Of a stretch of DNA of 8,106 bases, positions 1 to 5,832 are shown piece after piece. Numbering within the stretch: the first letter of the stretch is position 1; each line of letters opens with the position of its first letter. Position numbers and translations under genes: made by a program. Under the pieces are notes generated by a model. The model had not been told where the DNA came from. It was given only the letters and a program-made list of their open reading frames with translations, and searched no databases. Source of the DNA: Nitrospirota bacterium (GTDB taxonomy: Bacteria > Nitrospirota > Thermodesulfovibrionia > Thermodesulfovibrionales > JdFR-85); contig WFTX01000128.1 in assembly GCA_015485235.1 (NCBI GenBank), positions 1-8,106 on the forward strand, in the 5' to 3' direction.

Positions 1-97
1 ACTCTGGTGTTGGTCCGAGAAAATCGATTCTGGGGCATATGGTGAAGCCAATTTTTTGACAGAATTACCTCTACACCTTTCAGCCATCAAAAATTTC

Positions 98-126
98 TTG
101 ACAAATGGGTCGCACTACAATACATT
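98..126 (+). promoter_or_regulatory. Candidate sigma70-type promoter for the ECF operon
   Basis: A perfect TTGACA at 98-103 is followed after exactly 17 bases by TACATT at 121-126, which matches four of six positions of TATAAT. Transcription would start near 133 and give a leader of about 115 nt before the sigma-factor start codon. It points into the six-gene plus-strand operon, and no better-spaced pair is seen in the leader. This suggests that the operon has housekeeping expression and is not purely autoregulated. The call is by consensus only. Confidence 0.5.
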
Positions 127-157
127 CCCTCCCCTTTCATCCCCCCTGTCTTACAAC

Positions 158-175
158 TTTATAGTACACTATAAA
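158..175. promoter_or_regulatory. 18-bp perfect dyad in the operon leader (operator candidate)
   Basis: TTTATAGT at 158-165 and ACTATAAA at 168-175 are exact reverse complements around a two-base AC centre. The dyad lies about 25-42 bases downstream of the predicted transcription start and contains TATAGT and TATAAA, either of which resembles a -10 element. A homodimeric regulator site is possible. So is chance in AT-rich DNA, or a second promoter core without a recognisable -35. Confidence 0.35.
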
Positions 176-246
176 AATTCTTTAAAAATTTCCGATAAAA
201 CTTTTAAACGTTTTACTTTACTCCTGCGTCTGTACAGGTGAGATGA

Positions 247-789
247 ATGAAAGACGAAATACTCATCGATCAATATCTGAGAGGAAACGAAGAGGCCTTT
301 GAGATGCTGATGGCAAGATATGAAAAAAGGATATTCTCCTACGTAAACTCCATGGTGAACAACACTGACGATGCAAGGGACATCACCCAGAAGACCTTTA
401 TCAAGGCCTTCAGAAAGGTCTCACGCCTTAAGGATAAAGCCCAGTTCCGGAACTGGCTCTATAAAATAGCGGTAAACCAGACGAGGGACTTTTTCAGAAA
501 CCGGTGGGATGAGGCCCCGGTCGAGGAACATGATATCCCTTCTGAAAATCCGTCACCGGAGAGATCTGCGATAAACCGGGATCTCCTTCTGAAGGCAAGG
601 AGATGTATCGTCAGTTTACCGCTCAGGCAGAGAGAAGTGCTGATTCTGAAGGTCTTCCATGGAATGACCTTTCCTGAAATCGCCGAACTGCTCGGCGGGA
701 AACCGGAGACCATGAGGGCAAACTTCCACTTCGGAATGAAAACCCTCAGAAGCAGGCTCCGGGAGGGAGGTGTCGGTTATGAGATGTGA
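247..789 (+). CDS. ECF-family RNA polymerase sigma factor
   Basis: This 180-residue protein has the two-domain layout of extracytoplasmic-function sigma factors, which replace the housekeeping sigma on RNA polymerase in response to envelope or metal stress. Sigma region 2 lies at about residues 8-80, including the DDARDITQKTFIKAFRKV core-binding helix (41-58) and the FRNWLYKIAVN promoter-melting part (67-77). A short acidic/proline linker (about 88-108) leads to region 4 at about 113-171, with SLPLRQREVLILKVFHGMTF followed by the IAELLGGKPETMRANFHFGMKTLR helix-turn-helix. Regions 1.1, 1.2 and 3 are absent, as usual for ECF. The start is supported by AGGTGA at 236-241. A competing ATG at 243 is in another frame. 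The 3' end contains the ribosome site and start codon of the next gene, and two zinc-finger anti-sigma genes follow, which supports the family call. The ECF subgroup and target regulon cannot be assigned from the sequence. Confidence 0.95.
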   Translation: MKDEILIDQYLRGNEEAFEMLMARYEKRIFSYVNSMVNNTDDARDITQKTFIKAFRKVSRLKDKAQFRNWLYKIAVNQTRDFFRNRWDEAPVEEHDIPSENPSPERSAINRDLLLKARRCIVSLPLRQREVLILKVFHGMTFPEIAELLGGKPETMRANFHFGMKTLRSRLREGGVGYEM

Positions 790-922
790 AGAGATATGGG
801 AAGTTCTGGTTGAAAGGTATGGTGAGGGCAGGGAGATCACTGAAGAGGTGGAAGAGCATCTTGAAGTCTGCGAAAAGTGCAGACTCGAACTAAAAAACAT
901 GCAGATTATGGGAATTCAATGA
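779..922 (+). CDS. 47-residue stand-alone zinc-finger (zf-HC2/ZAS-like) protein, putative anti-sigma factor
   Basis: A short frame begins inside the last codons of the sigma gene (ATG 779) and ends with TGA 920-922. The protein runs from MRCEEIWEVL to QIMGIQ. Its ligands are Cys3, His27, Cys31 and Cys34, giving C-x23-H-x3-C-x2-C, which is the signature of zinc-binding anti-sigma domains such as RsrA, ChrR and RsiW. The VEEHLEVCEKCRLEL segment is typical of zf-HC2. A very strong ribosome site, GGGAGGGAGG at 761-770, sits eight bases before the ATG. The stop overlaps a possible ATG (919) of the next gene, so translation is probably coupled in both directions. There is no membrane segment and no further domain, so if it binds the sigma factor it would act in the cytoplasm. 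It is unlikely to be a frameshifted front half of the next gene, because that gene has its own complete zinc finger. The function is inferred; that it is a real gene is well supported. Confidence 0.8.
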   Translation: MRCEEIWEVLVERYGEGREITEEVEEHLEVCEKCRLELKNMQIMGIQ

Positions 923-930
923 CTTTTAAA

Positions 931-937
931 AAAGGTG
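931..937 (+). promoter_or_regulatory. Ribosome-binding site deciding the start of the membrane anti-sigma gene
   Basis: AAAGGTG lies five bases before ATG 943. The alternative ATGs at 919 and 877 have weaker or no sites, although 919 overlaps the preceding stop codon and could be used by termination-reinitiation. Confidence 0.55.
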
Positions 938-942
938 AAGAG

Positions 943-1464
943 ATGACGGAGATTTCGTGTAACAGGTTCTGGGAGACTGCCGGGGAGTCATTGCCGGAAT
1001 ATCCTGAAGGCACTGCTCTCAGGGAGCATCTAAGTGGGTGTGCTCACTGCAGGGAGGAGTTTGAAGATCTCAGGCTGCTGATGGCTGAACTCGGAGCCGG
1101 CTTTGAAGGCCCTCAGGAGAGTGAATTCTGGCAGGGCATCAGGTCTTCCGTAAAGAGGGAACTCGATGAGATCGCCGGATCAAGGGCTGGTGGATTTTCC
1201 TGGCTGATTGACTGGTGGACCGGCGTTGCAGGAACTGTAGCCATAGCACTCCTCCTGCTTCTCATCCCCCCCGCTACTGATCCCGGCAGGCATATCCAGC
1301 CTGATGAGTATCTCGCTGCCCTTCCCGGATACACTGGCATCTGGACGGAGTATACGGAATATGAAGAATACGGCGATGCCGATACCATAGCCGGGGCGGA
1401 ATACATGACAGGGATGACCGGCTGGTCTTCGGTCCTGATGGATCTGTACGACAGCAGAACATAG
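943..1464 (+). CDS. Membrane-anchored zinc-finger (zf-HC2) anti-sigma factor
   Basis: The 173-residue protein has an N-terminal zinc finger with Cys6, His29, Cys33 and Cys36 (C-x22-H-x3-C-x2-C, around REHLSGCAHCREEF). A charged linker follows, then one membrane segment at about 93-110 (TGVAGTVAIALLLLLIPP) and a periplasmic tail of about 63 residues. This is the arrangement of RsiW-like anti-sigma factors, which hold an ECF sigma at the membrane until regulated proteolysis or a sensor releases it. The tail is unusual: it has about 12 Asp/Glu against two Arg and one His, and seven tyrosines, including WTEYTEYEEYGDAD at 134-147. I recognise no domain in it. It could contact a basic partner or metal ions, perhaps one of the secreted proteins encoded just downstream; that is inference. 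The start at 943 is chosen for its ribosome site; 919 would add eight residues. The stop at 1464 is 17 bases before the next start. Confidence 0.85.
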   Translation: MTEISCNRFWETAGESLPEYPEGTALREHLSGCAHCREEFEDLRLLMAELGAGFEGPQESEFWQGIRSSVKRELDEIAGSRAGGFSWLIDWWTGVAGTVAIALLLLLIPPATDPGRHIQPDEYLAALPGYTGIWTEYTEYEEYGDADTIAGAEYMTGMTGWSSVLMDLYDSRT

Positions 1465-1481
1465 TGGAAAGGAGGAAGAAA

Positions 1482-1670
1482 ATGAAAGGGAGAATGGTTG
1501 CATCACTTCTGTTTCTGAGCGTTGTATTTACAGGCTGCACCACTGTTGTGAAGGCACCACCACCCCGCCACCGGCCTGCAAAGATTGGGTGCCGTGATGT
1601 CTGGGTCCCCGGCCACAACAACAGGCACGGTGTCTGGATAAAAGGTCACTGGGAGAAGAGGTGCCCGTAA
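1482..1670 (+). CDS. Small lipoprotein with a WXXGXW-type repeat motif
   Basis: The 62-residue precursor has a positively charged start, a hydrophobic stretch (residues 6-16) and a lipobox VFTG-C with the lipidated Cys at 19. The +2 residue is Thr, not Asp, so the usual E. coli rule would send it to the outer membrane. The mature part is only about 44 residues. It has a proline/arginine stretch (APPPRHRP) and the motif WVPGH-x4-G-x-WI-x-GHW at 41-57, resembling the short WXXGXW repeats of secreted bacterial proteins of unknown function. Cys37 and Cys61 flank the motif and could form a disulfide. AAAGGAGG at 1468-1475, six bases before ATG 1482, decides the start; an upstream in-frame GTG at 1464 would put charged residues before the signal peptide. 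It lies between the anti-sigma gene and a secreted protein sharing the same motif, which suggests a joint envelope role. The function is unknown. Confidence 0.75.
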   Translation: MKGRMVASLLFLSVVFTGCTTVVKAPPPRHRPAKIGCRDVWVPGHNNRHGVWIKGHWEKRCP

Positions 1671-1696
1671 AAACCCGATCAGAAAGGAGGTTCTGC

Positions 1697-2233
1697 ATGA
1701 AGGCATCAGGAAAGATCACAGGATTGTTGATATTGCTTTTCCTTCTATCCGTGGCATCGGCCCAGGCCATGTCCGCCGGCAGTGCCCAGGGAAGACCCAT
1801 CGGAGCAAAAGGCCCCCGTTACGAACTCTGGAAGGACAAATCGGGCTGGCACCTTCGCTGGACCGGAAGCGGCAGAGGACACCATTTCGAAGGAAGGCTC
1901 CATGCGCCTGGAGGAGAAATCATTATCATCAGGAAGGTATCAAAGGAGGAGAATGACCGGATCTGGAGAAAGGGAAAAACCATCCATATCAATGCCCGTG
2001 CCTCCGCAGGTTTTGACGGACTGGATTTCCAGTGGAGGGGCAGGGAACTGGTAGTTGAACTCACCATTGACGGAATTTCAAGGCCCGGCAGGATCTTTGT
2101 CGGAAAATCCATGATCCATCCTCAGAACCATCCCTTTGTCATCACCCGGTATCAGAAGGTACCAAAAGGGAAGGTATGGGTCCCCGGCCACTACGGCCCC
2201 AGGGGAAGATGGATCCCGGGACACTGGAGGTAA
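1697..2233 (+). CDS. Secreted periplasmic/envelope protein with C-terminal WXXGXW-type motif
   Basis: The 178-residue precursor begins with a clear Sec signal peptide (KASGKITGLLILLFLLSVASAQA, cleavage likely after Ala24). The body, about residues 40-137, alternates short hydrophobic and polar runs with many Trp and Gly (YELWKDKSGWHLRWTG, EIIIIRK, ELVVELTIDG, GRIFVGK), suggesting a beta-rich domain; I recognise no family. The extreme C-terminus (161-177) is WVPGH-x4-G-x-WI-x-GHW, the same 17-residue motif as in the lipoprotein gene upstream, and ends in Arg178. The mature protein looks basic. GGAGG at 1686-1690, six bases before ATG 1697, sets the start; an in-frame GTG at 1661 would overlap the previous gene and precede the signal peptide. 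The final codons of this gene carry the ribosome site of the next one. It is probably a periplasmic effector or sensor of the sigma system, by context only. Confidence 0.75.
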   Translation: MKASGKITGLLILLFLLSVASAQAMSAGSAQGRPIGAKGPRYELWKDKSGWHLRWTGSGRGHHFEGRLHAPGGEIIIIRKVSKEENDRIWRKGKTIHINARASAGFDGLDFQWRGRELVVELTIDGISRPGRIFVGKSMIHPQNHPFVITRYQKVPKGKVWVPGHYGPRGRWIPGHWR

Positions 2234-2238
2234 AAAAA

Positions 2239-2736
2239 ATGAGAAAACTTCTGCTTGCAACATTGATACTGCTTTTGGTGCCGGTCAGTCTGAAGGCCGC
2301 CCCCCTGGACGGTGAAAGGCCCGGCAGGTTCAAGGAGAAGATCGTGACCATGAGAAACTGGGAACTGATGGATGTCTTCGACCTGAGCGAGGAGAGGGCC
2401 CAGGAGGTCTTCTCCATCCTGAAGAAATACGACAATGAACGGGAAAGGTTGATAATGGAGAGAAGGGAATTGATGAAGGCACTGAAGAGAGCGGCATCAA
2501 ACCCCGGAGCACCTGAAGACAGGCTGAAGGAACTTATTGAGAGATATCACGACCTCAACATGAGGATCGCCGAACTCCCGAAAAGGGAACTGGAGGGTCT
2601 GAGCAAGGTCTTCTCCACCAGGGAGCTGGCAAGATACATTCTCTTTTCCGAGCGATTCTCAAGGGACCTGAAGGCCGCTGTCTACAGGAAGCTGGATGAA
2701 CGGAGGAGAAGAGGCCGAGACCCGTTCATGAGGTAA
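2239..2736 (+). CDS. Spy/CpxP/CnrX-like helical periplasmic protein
   Basis: The 165-residue precursor has a signal peptide (MRKLLLATLILLLVPVSLKA, cleavage likely after Ala20) and an almost wholly helical, highly charged mature chain. Segments such as LSEERAQEVFSILKKYDNERERLIMERRELMKALKRA (49-85) and FSTRELARYILFSERFSRDL (125-144) resemble the LTxxQ-type helices of Spy/CpxP chaperones and of CnrX/ZraP-like metal-responsive proteins. The family is built of antiparallel helical hairpins that dimerise in the periplasm. In the Cnr system such a protein is the metal sensor controlling a membrane anti-sigma and an ECF sigma, which fits this gene closing an ECF operon. No obvious His/Cys metal site is seen: it has one His (104) and no Cys, so a misfolding or surface-stress chaperone role is as likely as metal sensing. 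GGAGG at 2226-2230 lies eight bases before ATG 2239. In-frame upstream ATGs would precede the signal peptide. The C-terminus is very basic (DERRRRGRDPFMR). Confidence 0.7.
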   Translation: MRKLLLATLILLLVPVSLKAAPLDGERPGRFKEKIVTMRNWELMDVFDLSEERAQEVFSILKKYDNERERLIMERRELMKALKRAASNPGAPEDRLKELIERYHDLNMRIAELPKRELEGLSKVFSTRELARYILFSERFSRDLKAAVYRKLDERRRRGRDPFMR

Positions 2737-2742
2737 GAGGGA

Positions 2743-3468
2743 TCAGACCCCCCACTCAAGCCTCGCTATTAGGGCTGACGGGAGGCCCGCTGCCGCCATC
2801 TTCTGCTGGGTCTCCCTGAAGTCATACTCCACCCGGATTATTTCCACACCATCCTCTTTCCACAGGGTATAGGCAGCACGGGGATCACGGTCCCGGGGCT
2901 GCCCCACGCTTCCGGAGTTCACAATATACCTGGAAGATTCTGAAACCGCCACCTCCTGGACAGGACCAGCAATCTCGCCTGAGTCTGTCAGTTCGATAAT
3001 GAAGGGGATATGGCTGTGTCCTATAAAACAGAACTGTTCATCAAAGTGATGAAAGGCCCTCCAGGCATCCTGGAGGCTCAGGATATACTGCCAGGAGTCG
3101 GGGAAACGGGGAGTGGCATGAACGAGCATCGCTCCCGGCTCTTTCAGGGACTTCTGGATCTCGTAGCCCTTCAGGAGTTCCATCTCCTCATCCGACAACT
3201 GTTGCAGCGTCCATTCAAGGGCAAGGCGGGCATTCTCGTTAAAATACTCCAGTGGGGTATGACCAGTCACCGCCCGGTCATGATTTCCGGCCACCTTCTC
3301 AGCACAGAGACGTTCAATAAGGTTCAGACACTGCCCGGGATCAGGACCATAGCCAACTGCATCACCTGCAAAGAGAATCTGCTCCACCCCCCGGCCCTCA
3401 ATGTCCCTGAGAACCGTCTCAAGGGCCTCAAGGTTGGCGTGGACATCGGATATGACGGCAAGAAGCAT
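2743..3468 (-). CDS. Calcineurin-like metallophosphoesterase (Metallophos_2 / YfcE-like)
   Basis: The 241-residue cytoplasmic protein has the full metal-binding set of the family: Asp8 and His10 (SDVHAN), Asp36 (AGDAVGYGPDP), Asn62-His63-Asp64 (GNHD), His117 (VHATP), and His151/His153 (GHSHIPF). The late NSGSVGQPRDRDPRAAY stretch (184-200) is characteristic of the YfcE/MJ0936-like branch of single-domain phosphodiesterases. These hydrolyse phosphodiesters with two divalent metals; the natural substrate cannot be told from the sequence. The length is normal. The start is fixed by MLLAVISDVHAN, but no ribosome site precedes it: the ATG directly follows a degenerate octamer repeat. It lies downstream of nusB on the same strand, 118 bases away, so it may be the last operon gene or independently transcribed. 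Its stop is six bases from that of the convergent Spy-like gene, leaving no room for an intergenic terminator. Confidence 0.92.
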   Translation of the reverse strand: MLLAVISDVHANLEALETVLRDIEGRGVEQILFAGDAVGYGPDPGQCLNLIERLCAEKVAGNHDRAVTGHTPLEYFNENARLALEWTLQQLSDEEMELLKGYEIQKSLKEPGAMLVHATPRFPDSWQYILSLQDAWRAFHHFDEQFCFIGHSHIPFIIELTDSGEIAGPVQEVAVSESSRYIVNSGSVGQPRDRDPRAAYTLWKEDGVEIIRVEYDFRETQQKMAAAGLPSALIARLEWGV

Positions 3469-3524
3469 GGTGTATTGGTTATTGGTATATTGGTATATTT
3501 GGTGTATTGGTGTATTGGATTACT
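3469..3524. repeat. Degenerate octamer tandem repeat (GGTGTATT-type)
   Basis: On the plus strand seven head-to-tail units of 7-9 bases can be read: GGTGTATT, GGTTATT, GGTATATT, GGTATATTT, GGTGTATT, GGTGTATT, GGATTACT. The minus-strand reading is an ACC/CAATA tract ending directly at the ATG of the phosphoesterase. The array resembles the short tandemly repeated intergenic sequences described in cyanobacteria and seen in other phyla. Unit lengths vary, so the reading frame is not preserved and it is not coding. Confidence 0.8.
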
Positions 3525-3586
3525 CAGCCTCAACCTTGACATCAGCCTGTTTTTTGCTGTTTTCCCTCCTCGCTCCCCGCTTTTCT

Positions 3587-4003
3587 TTACCTCAACCTCT
3601 TCCCGACCTTCCTTCTTATCTCATCGAGTATGCCGTTTATAAAGGAATGGGACTCTGAGGTGGAAAACTTCTTGGCTATCTCAATGGCCTCATTCAGCGT
3701 GACCGCCCCTGGTATGTCATCCCGGTAAAGGAGCTCATACACACCGAAGCGGAGGATATTCCTGTCAACAGGTGAGATCCTGTCTATCTCCCAGTGTGTT
3801 GCTGACCCCTTCACATGGCTGTCTATCTCGTCAAGGTGCTGGAGCACCCCCTGCAACAACTCTTCCGTGAATTTCCTGACCTGAGGGTCGGAGGGATGAT
3901 TCTCCCAGAACAGGGCAAGCTCCCTTTCTCCGGGCGGCCTGCCTGTCATGTCAGCCTGATAGAGTATCTGGAGCAGATACTCCCGTGCCTTTCTTCTCTT
4001 CAT
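3587..4003 (-). CDS. nusB: Transcription antitermination factor NusB
   Basis: The 138-residue protein is of normal size for NusB, the all-helical RNA-binding factor that, with NusE (ribosomal protein S10), binds boxA in rRNA leaders and supports processive antitermination. Diagnostic parts are the N-terminal MKRRKAREYLLQILYQADMTG, the central DRISPVDRNILRFGVYELLYRDDIPGAVTLNEAIEIAKKFS (residues 75-115) and the C-terminal SHSFINGILDEIRRKV. It lies 33 bases downstream of ribH, the very common ribH-nusB pairing. The ribosome site is weak: only GGCTGA immediately precedes the ATG. An ATG 14 bases upstream is out of frame and stops at once, so the chosen start stands and translation may depend on the upstream gene. 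Confidence 0.95.
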   Translation of the reverse strand: MKRRKAREYLLQILYQADMTGRPPGERELALFWENHPSDPQVRKFTEELLQGVLQHLDEIDSHVKGSATHWEIDRISPVDRNILRFGVYELLYRDDIPGAVTLNEAIEIAKKFSTSESHSFINGILDEIRRKVGKRLR

Positions 4004-4036
4004 TCAGCCGGCACCATTATCAGTTGGATTACCCGG

Positions 4037-4498
4037 TCATATCTTCTTCATGAGATTGGCCATCTCCATGGCGGTCATTGCGGCATCCCATCCCTTGTTT
4101 CCTGCCTTTGAGCCAGCCCTCTCTATCGCCTGCTCTATGGTATCGGAAGTTATGACCCCGAAGGCCACAGGCACCTCTGTCTCCATAGAGGCAAGGGCGA
4201 CCCCCTTTGACGCCTCGGCGGCAACATAATCAAAGTGGGGTGTGGCGCCACGAATTATCGTTCCCAGGGCTATGACGGCATTGTATTTACCCTTTTTCGC
4301 AACCCTCTTAACCACCATGGGTATCTCAAAGGCGCCTGGAACCCTGATTATATCAATGTTGTTCTCCGAAGCCCCGTGCCTCCTGAGTGCATCAAGGGCC
4401 CCTTCAACAAGCCGCGCAGTCAGAAAATCATTGAACCTGCTCGCCACGATGCAGAATTTCAAACCCTTGCCGGTTACTTCTCCTTCAAAGACTCCCAT
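4037..4498 (-). CDS. ribH: 6,7-dimethyl-8-ribityllumazine synthase
   Basis: This 153-residue enzyme condenses 5-amino-6-ribitylamino-uracil with 3,4-dihydroxy-2-butanone 4-phosphate to make the lumazine precursor of riboflavin. It normally forms pentamers or 60-mer capsids. Visible motifs are SRFNDFLTARLVEGA (20-34, with the ring-stacking Phe22), VPGAFEIP (53-60), GTIIRGATPHFDYVA (79-93, with Arg83 and the catalytic His88), and the phosphate-binding GVITSDTIEQAIERAGSKAGNKG region (114-136, with Arg127). The length is standard and all key residues are present. GGAGG (minus strand, at 4504-4508) lies five bases before the ATG. It sits 45 bases after ribBA, whose DHBP product is its substrate, and just before nusB. 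Confidence 0.97.
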   Translation of the reverse strand: MGVFEGEVTGKGLKFCIVASRFNDFLTARLVEGALDALRRHGASENNIDIIRVPGAFEIPMVVKRVAKKGKYNAVIALGTIIRGATPHFDYVAAEASKGVALASMETEVPVAFGVITSDTIEQAIERAGSKAGNKGWDAAMTAMEMANLMKKI

Positions 4499-4543
4499 GA
4501 CATCCTCCTTTTCTGATATCCTGACAAATCATCACAATTTTTC

Positions 4544-5761
4544 TCATACTTCCTCAAGCATGTGACCCAGTTTCTTCTTCTTTGTCTTCAGGTACTGGAG
4601 GTTCCTCTTCCCCGGCCTTATCTCTATCGGCACCCTCTCCACGACCTCCAGCCCGTAGCCTTCAAGCCCTACGATCTTCCGGGGATTGTTGGTCATCAGC
4701 CGGATCTTCTTCACTCCCAGGGCGACCAGTATCTGTGCCCCTATCCCGTAGTCTCTGAGATCAGGCTTGAACCCTAATTTTATGTTCGCCTCTACTGTAT
4801 CAAGGCCCTGATCCTGGAGCTCATAGGCCCTCAGCTTGTTGGCAAGGCCGATCCCCCGGCCTTCCTGCCGCATATAGAGGAGTACTCCGGCACCCTCCCT
4901 GTCTATCATCTCCATGGCATGGTGGAGCTGTTCGCCGCAGTCACATCTGCGGGAGCCGAAGACATCCCCGGTAAGGCACTCGGAATGGACCCTGACAAGA
5001 ACGGGTCTTTCAGGATCTATATCGCCCTTGACAAGGGCGATATGGACACTGTCGTCCACCATGTTCTCAAAGGCGATCCCCCTGAAGTCTCCTCCATAGG
5101 CTGTGGGCATCTTGACATCAGCGATCCGCTTGACAAGGCTCTCCTTCCGCATCCTGTACTCGATAAGGTCCTTTATCGTCACGATCTTAAGGCCGTGCTC
5201 TTTTGCAAACTCCATCAACTGGGGAACGCGGGCCATTGTTCCATCCTCATCCATGATCTCACATATCACACCCGCCGGATACAGTCCGGCAAGACGGGCG
5301 AGGTCCACAGAGCCCTCGGTCTGGCCGGCCCTCTGAAGCACCCCTCCAGGCTTGGCCTTCAGTGGGAAGACATGCCCTGGTTTGGATATATCCTCAGGCC
5401 CTTTATCCGGGTCAATCGCCGTCAGGATGGTAGTAGCCCTGTCATGGGCGGAAATCCCGGTCGTGACCCCCCGTTTCGCCTCAATGGAGACGGTAAAGGC
5501 CGTCCCGAAGGGAGAGGTATTCTCGTTCGTCATCATGGGAAGCTGAAGCTGCTCCACCCTCTCGGGTGTAAGGCTCAGACAGATCAGCCCCCTTCCGTAC
5601 TTCGCCATGAAGTTGATTGCCTCGGGAGTCACCTTTTCGGCGGCGATACAGAGGTCTCCCTCGTTCTCGCGGTCCTCATCATCCACGAGGATTATCATTT
5701 TCCCCTCTTTTATATCCTTTATCGCCTCATCAATCGTATTGAACCTGTACTTGCTCCTCAT
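4544..5761 (-). CDS. ribBA: Bifunctional DHBP synthase / GTP cyclohydrolase II
   Basis: The 405-residue fusion supplies both branches of riboflavin synthesis. The N-terminal half (about 1-205) converts ribulose 5-phosphate to 3,4-dihydroxy-2-butanone 4-phosphate; it shows the acidic metal-binding loop DDEDRENEGD (27-36), TGISAHDRATTI (101-112) and GQTEGSVDLARLAG (146-159). The C-terminal half (about 206-400) opens GTP; it shows the zinc ligands Cys262, Cys273 and Cys275 (SECLTGDVFGSRRCDCGEQL), RQEGRGIGL (298-306) and TNNPRKI (358-364). Both active sites look intact, so neither half appears decayed. GGAGG on the minus strand (5769-5773) is seven bases before ATG 5761. A TTG at 5764 is in frame but badly spaced. 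Unusually for this operon order, a 426-base non-coding gap with an inverted-repeat element and switching stems separates it from ribE upstream. Confidence 0.97.
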   Translation of the reverse strand: MRSKYRFNTIDEAIKDIKEGKMIILVDDEDRENEGDLCIAAEKVTPEAINFMAKYGRGLICLSLTPERVEQLQLPMMTNENTSPFGTAFTVSIEAKRGVTTGISAHDRATTILTAIDPDKGPEDISKPGHVFPLKAKPGGVLQRAGQTEGSVDLARLAGLYPAGVICEIMDEDGTMARVPQLMEFAKEHGLKIVTIKDLIEYRMRKESLVKRIADVKMPTAYGGDFRGIAFENMVDDSVHIALVKGDIDPERPVLVRVHSECLTGDVFGSRRCDCGEQLHHAMEMIDREGAGVLLYMRQEGRGIGLANKLRAYELQDQGLDTVEANIKLGFKPDLRDYGIGAQILVALGVKKIRLMTNNPRKIVGLEGYGLEVVERVPIEIRPGKRNLQYLKTKKKKLGHMLEEV

Positions 5762-5832
5762 CAACTATCCTCCTTTGATCTATTTTCACCTTTTGCCTTC
5801 CCGTTGAATATGCACAGCGAGCGCATTTTTAA

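Larger units (their letters stand above)
1..246. other. AT-rich upstream leader of the sigma-factor operon
   Basis: No convincing gene is seen here. A 61-codon open frame at 56-241 has a low-complexity translation rich in S, P, K and F, resembles no family I know, and has no ribosome site, so I treat it as chance. Bases 1-55 could be the tail of whatever lies upstream, but nothing identifies it. From about 85 onward the base composition is clearly more AT-rich than the flanking genes, as expected for a promoter region. It contains the promoter candidate and the dyad listed separately. Confidence 0.6.

Noticed and set aside
56..61. Second TTGACA upstream
   Set aside because: No acceptable -10 element lies 16-18 bases downstream.
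204..230. Possible ECF-type autoregulatory promoter (TTAAAC ... CGTC)
   Set aside because: It lacks the GGAAC core, and transcription would start only about ten bases from the sigma start codon, leaving no room for the ribosome site.
56..241. 61-codon open frame upstream of the sigma gene
   Set aside because: No ribosome site, low-complexity translation, and it overlaps the best promoter and the dyad.
3324..3542. 72-codon minus-strand frame overlapping the start of the phosphoesterase
   Set aside because: It is in a different frame from the well-supported phosphoesterase and its N-terminus is just translated octamer repeat.
3010..3642. 210-codon plus-strand frame across the phosphoesterase and nusB end
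   Set aside because: It lies opposite two conserved genes and part of it is translated repeat; no recognisable protein.
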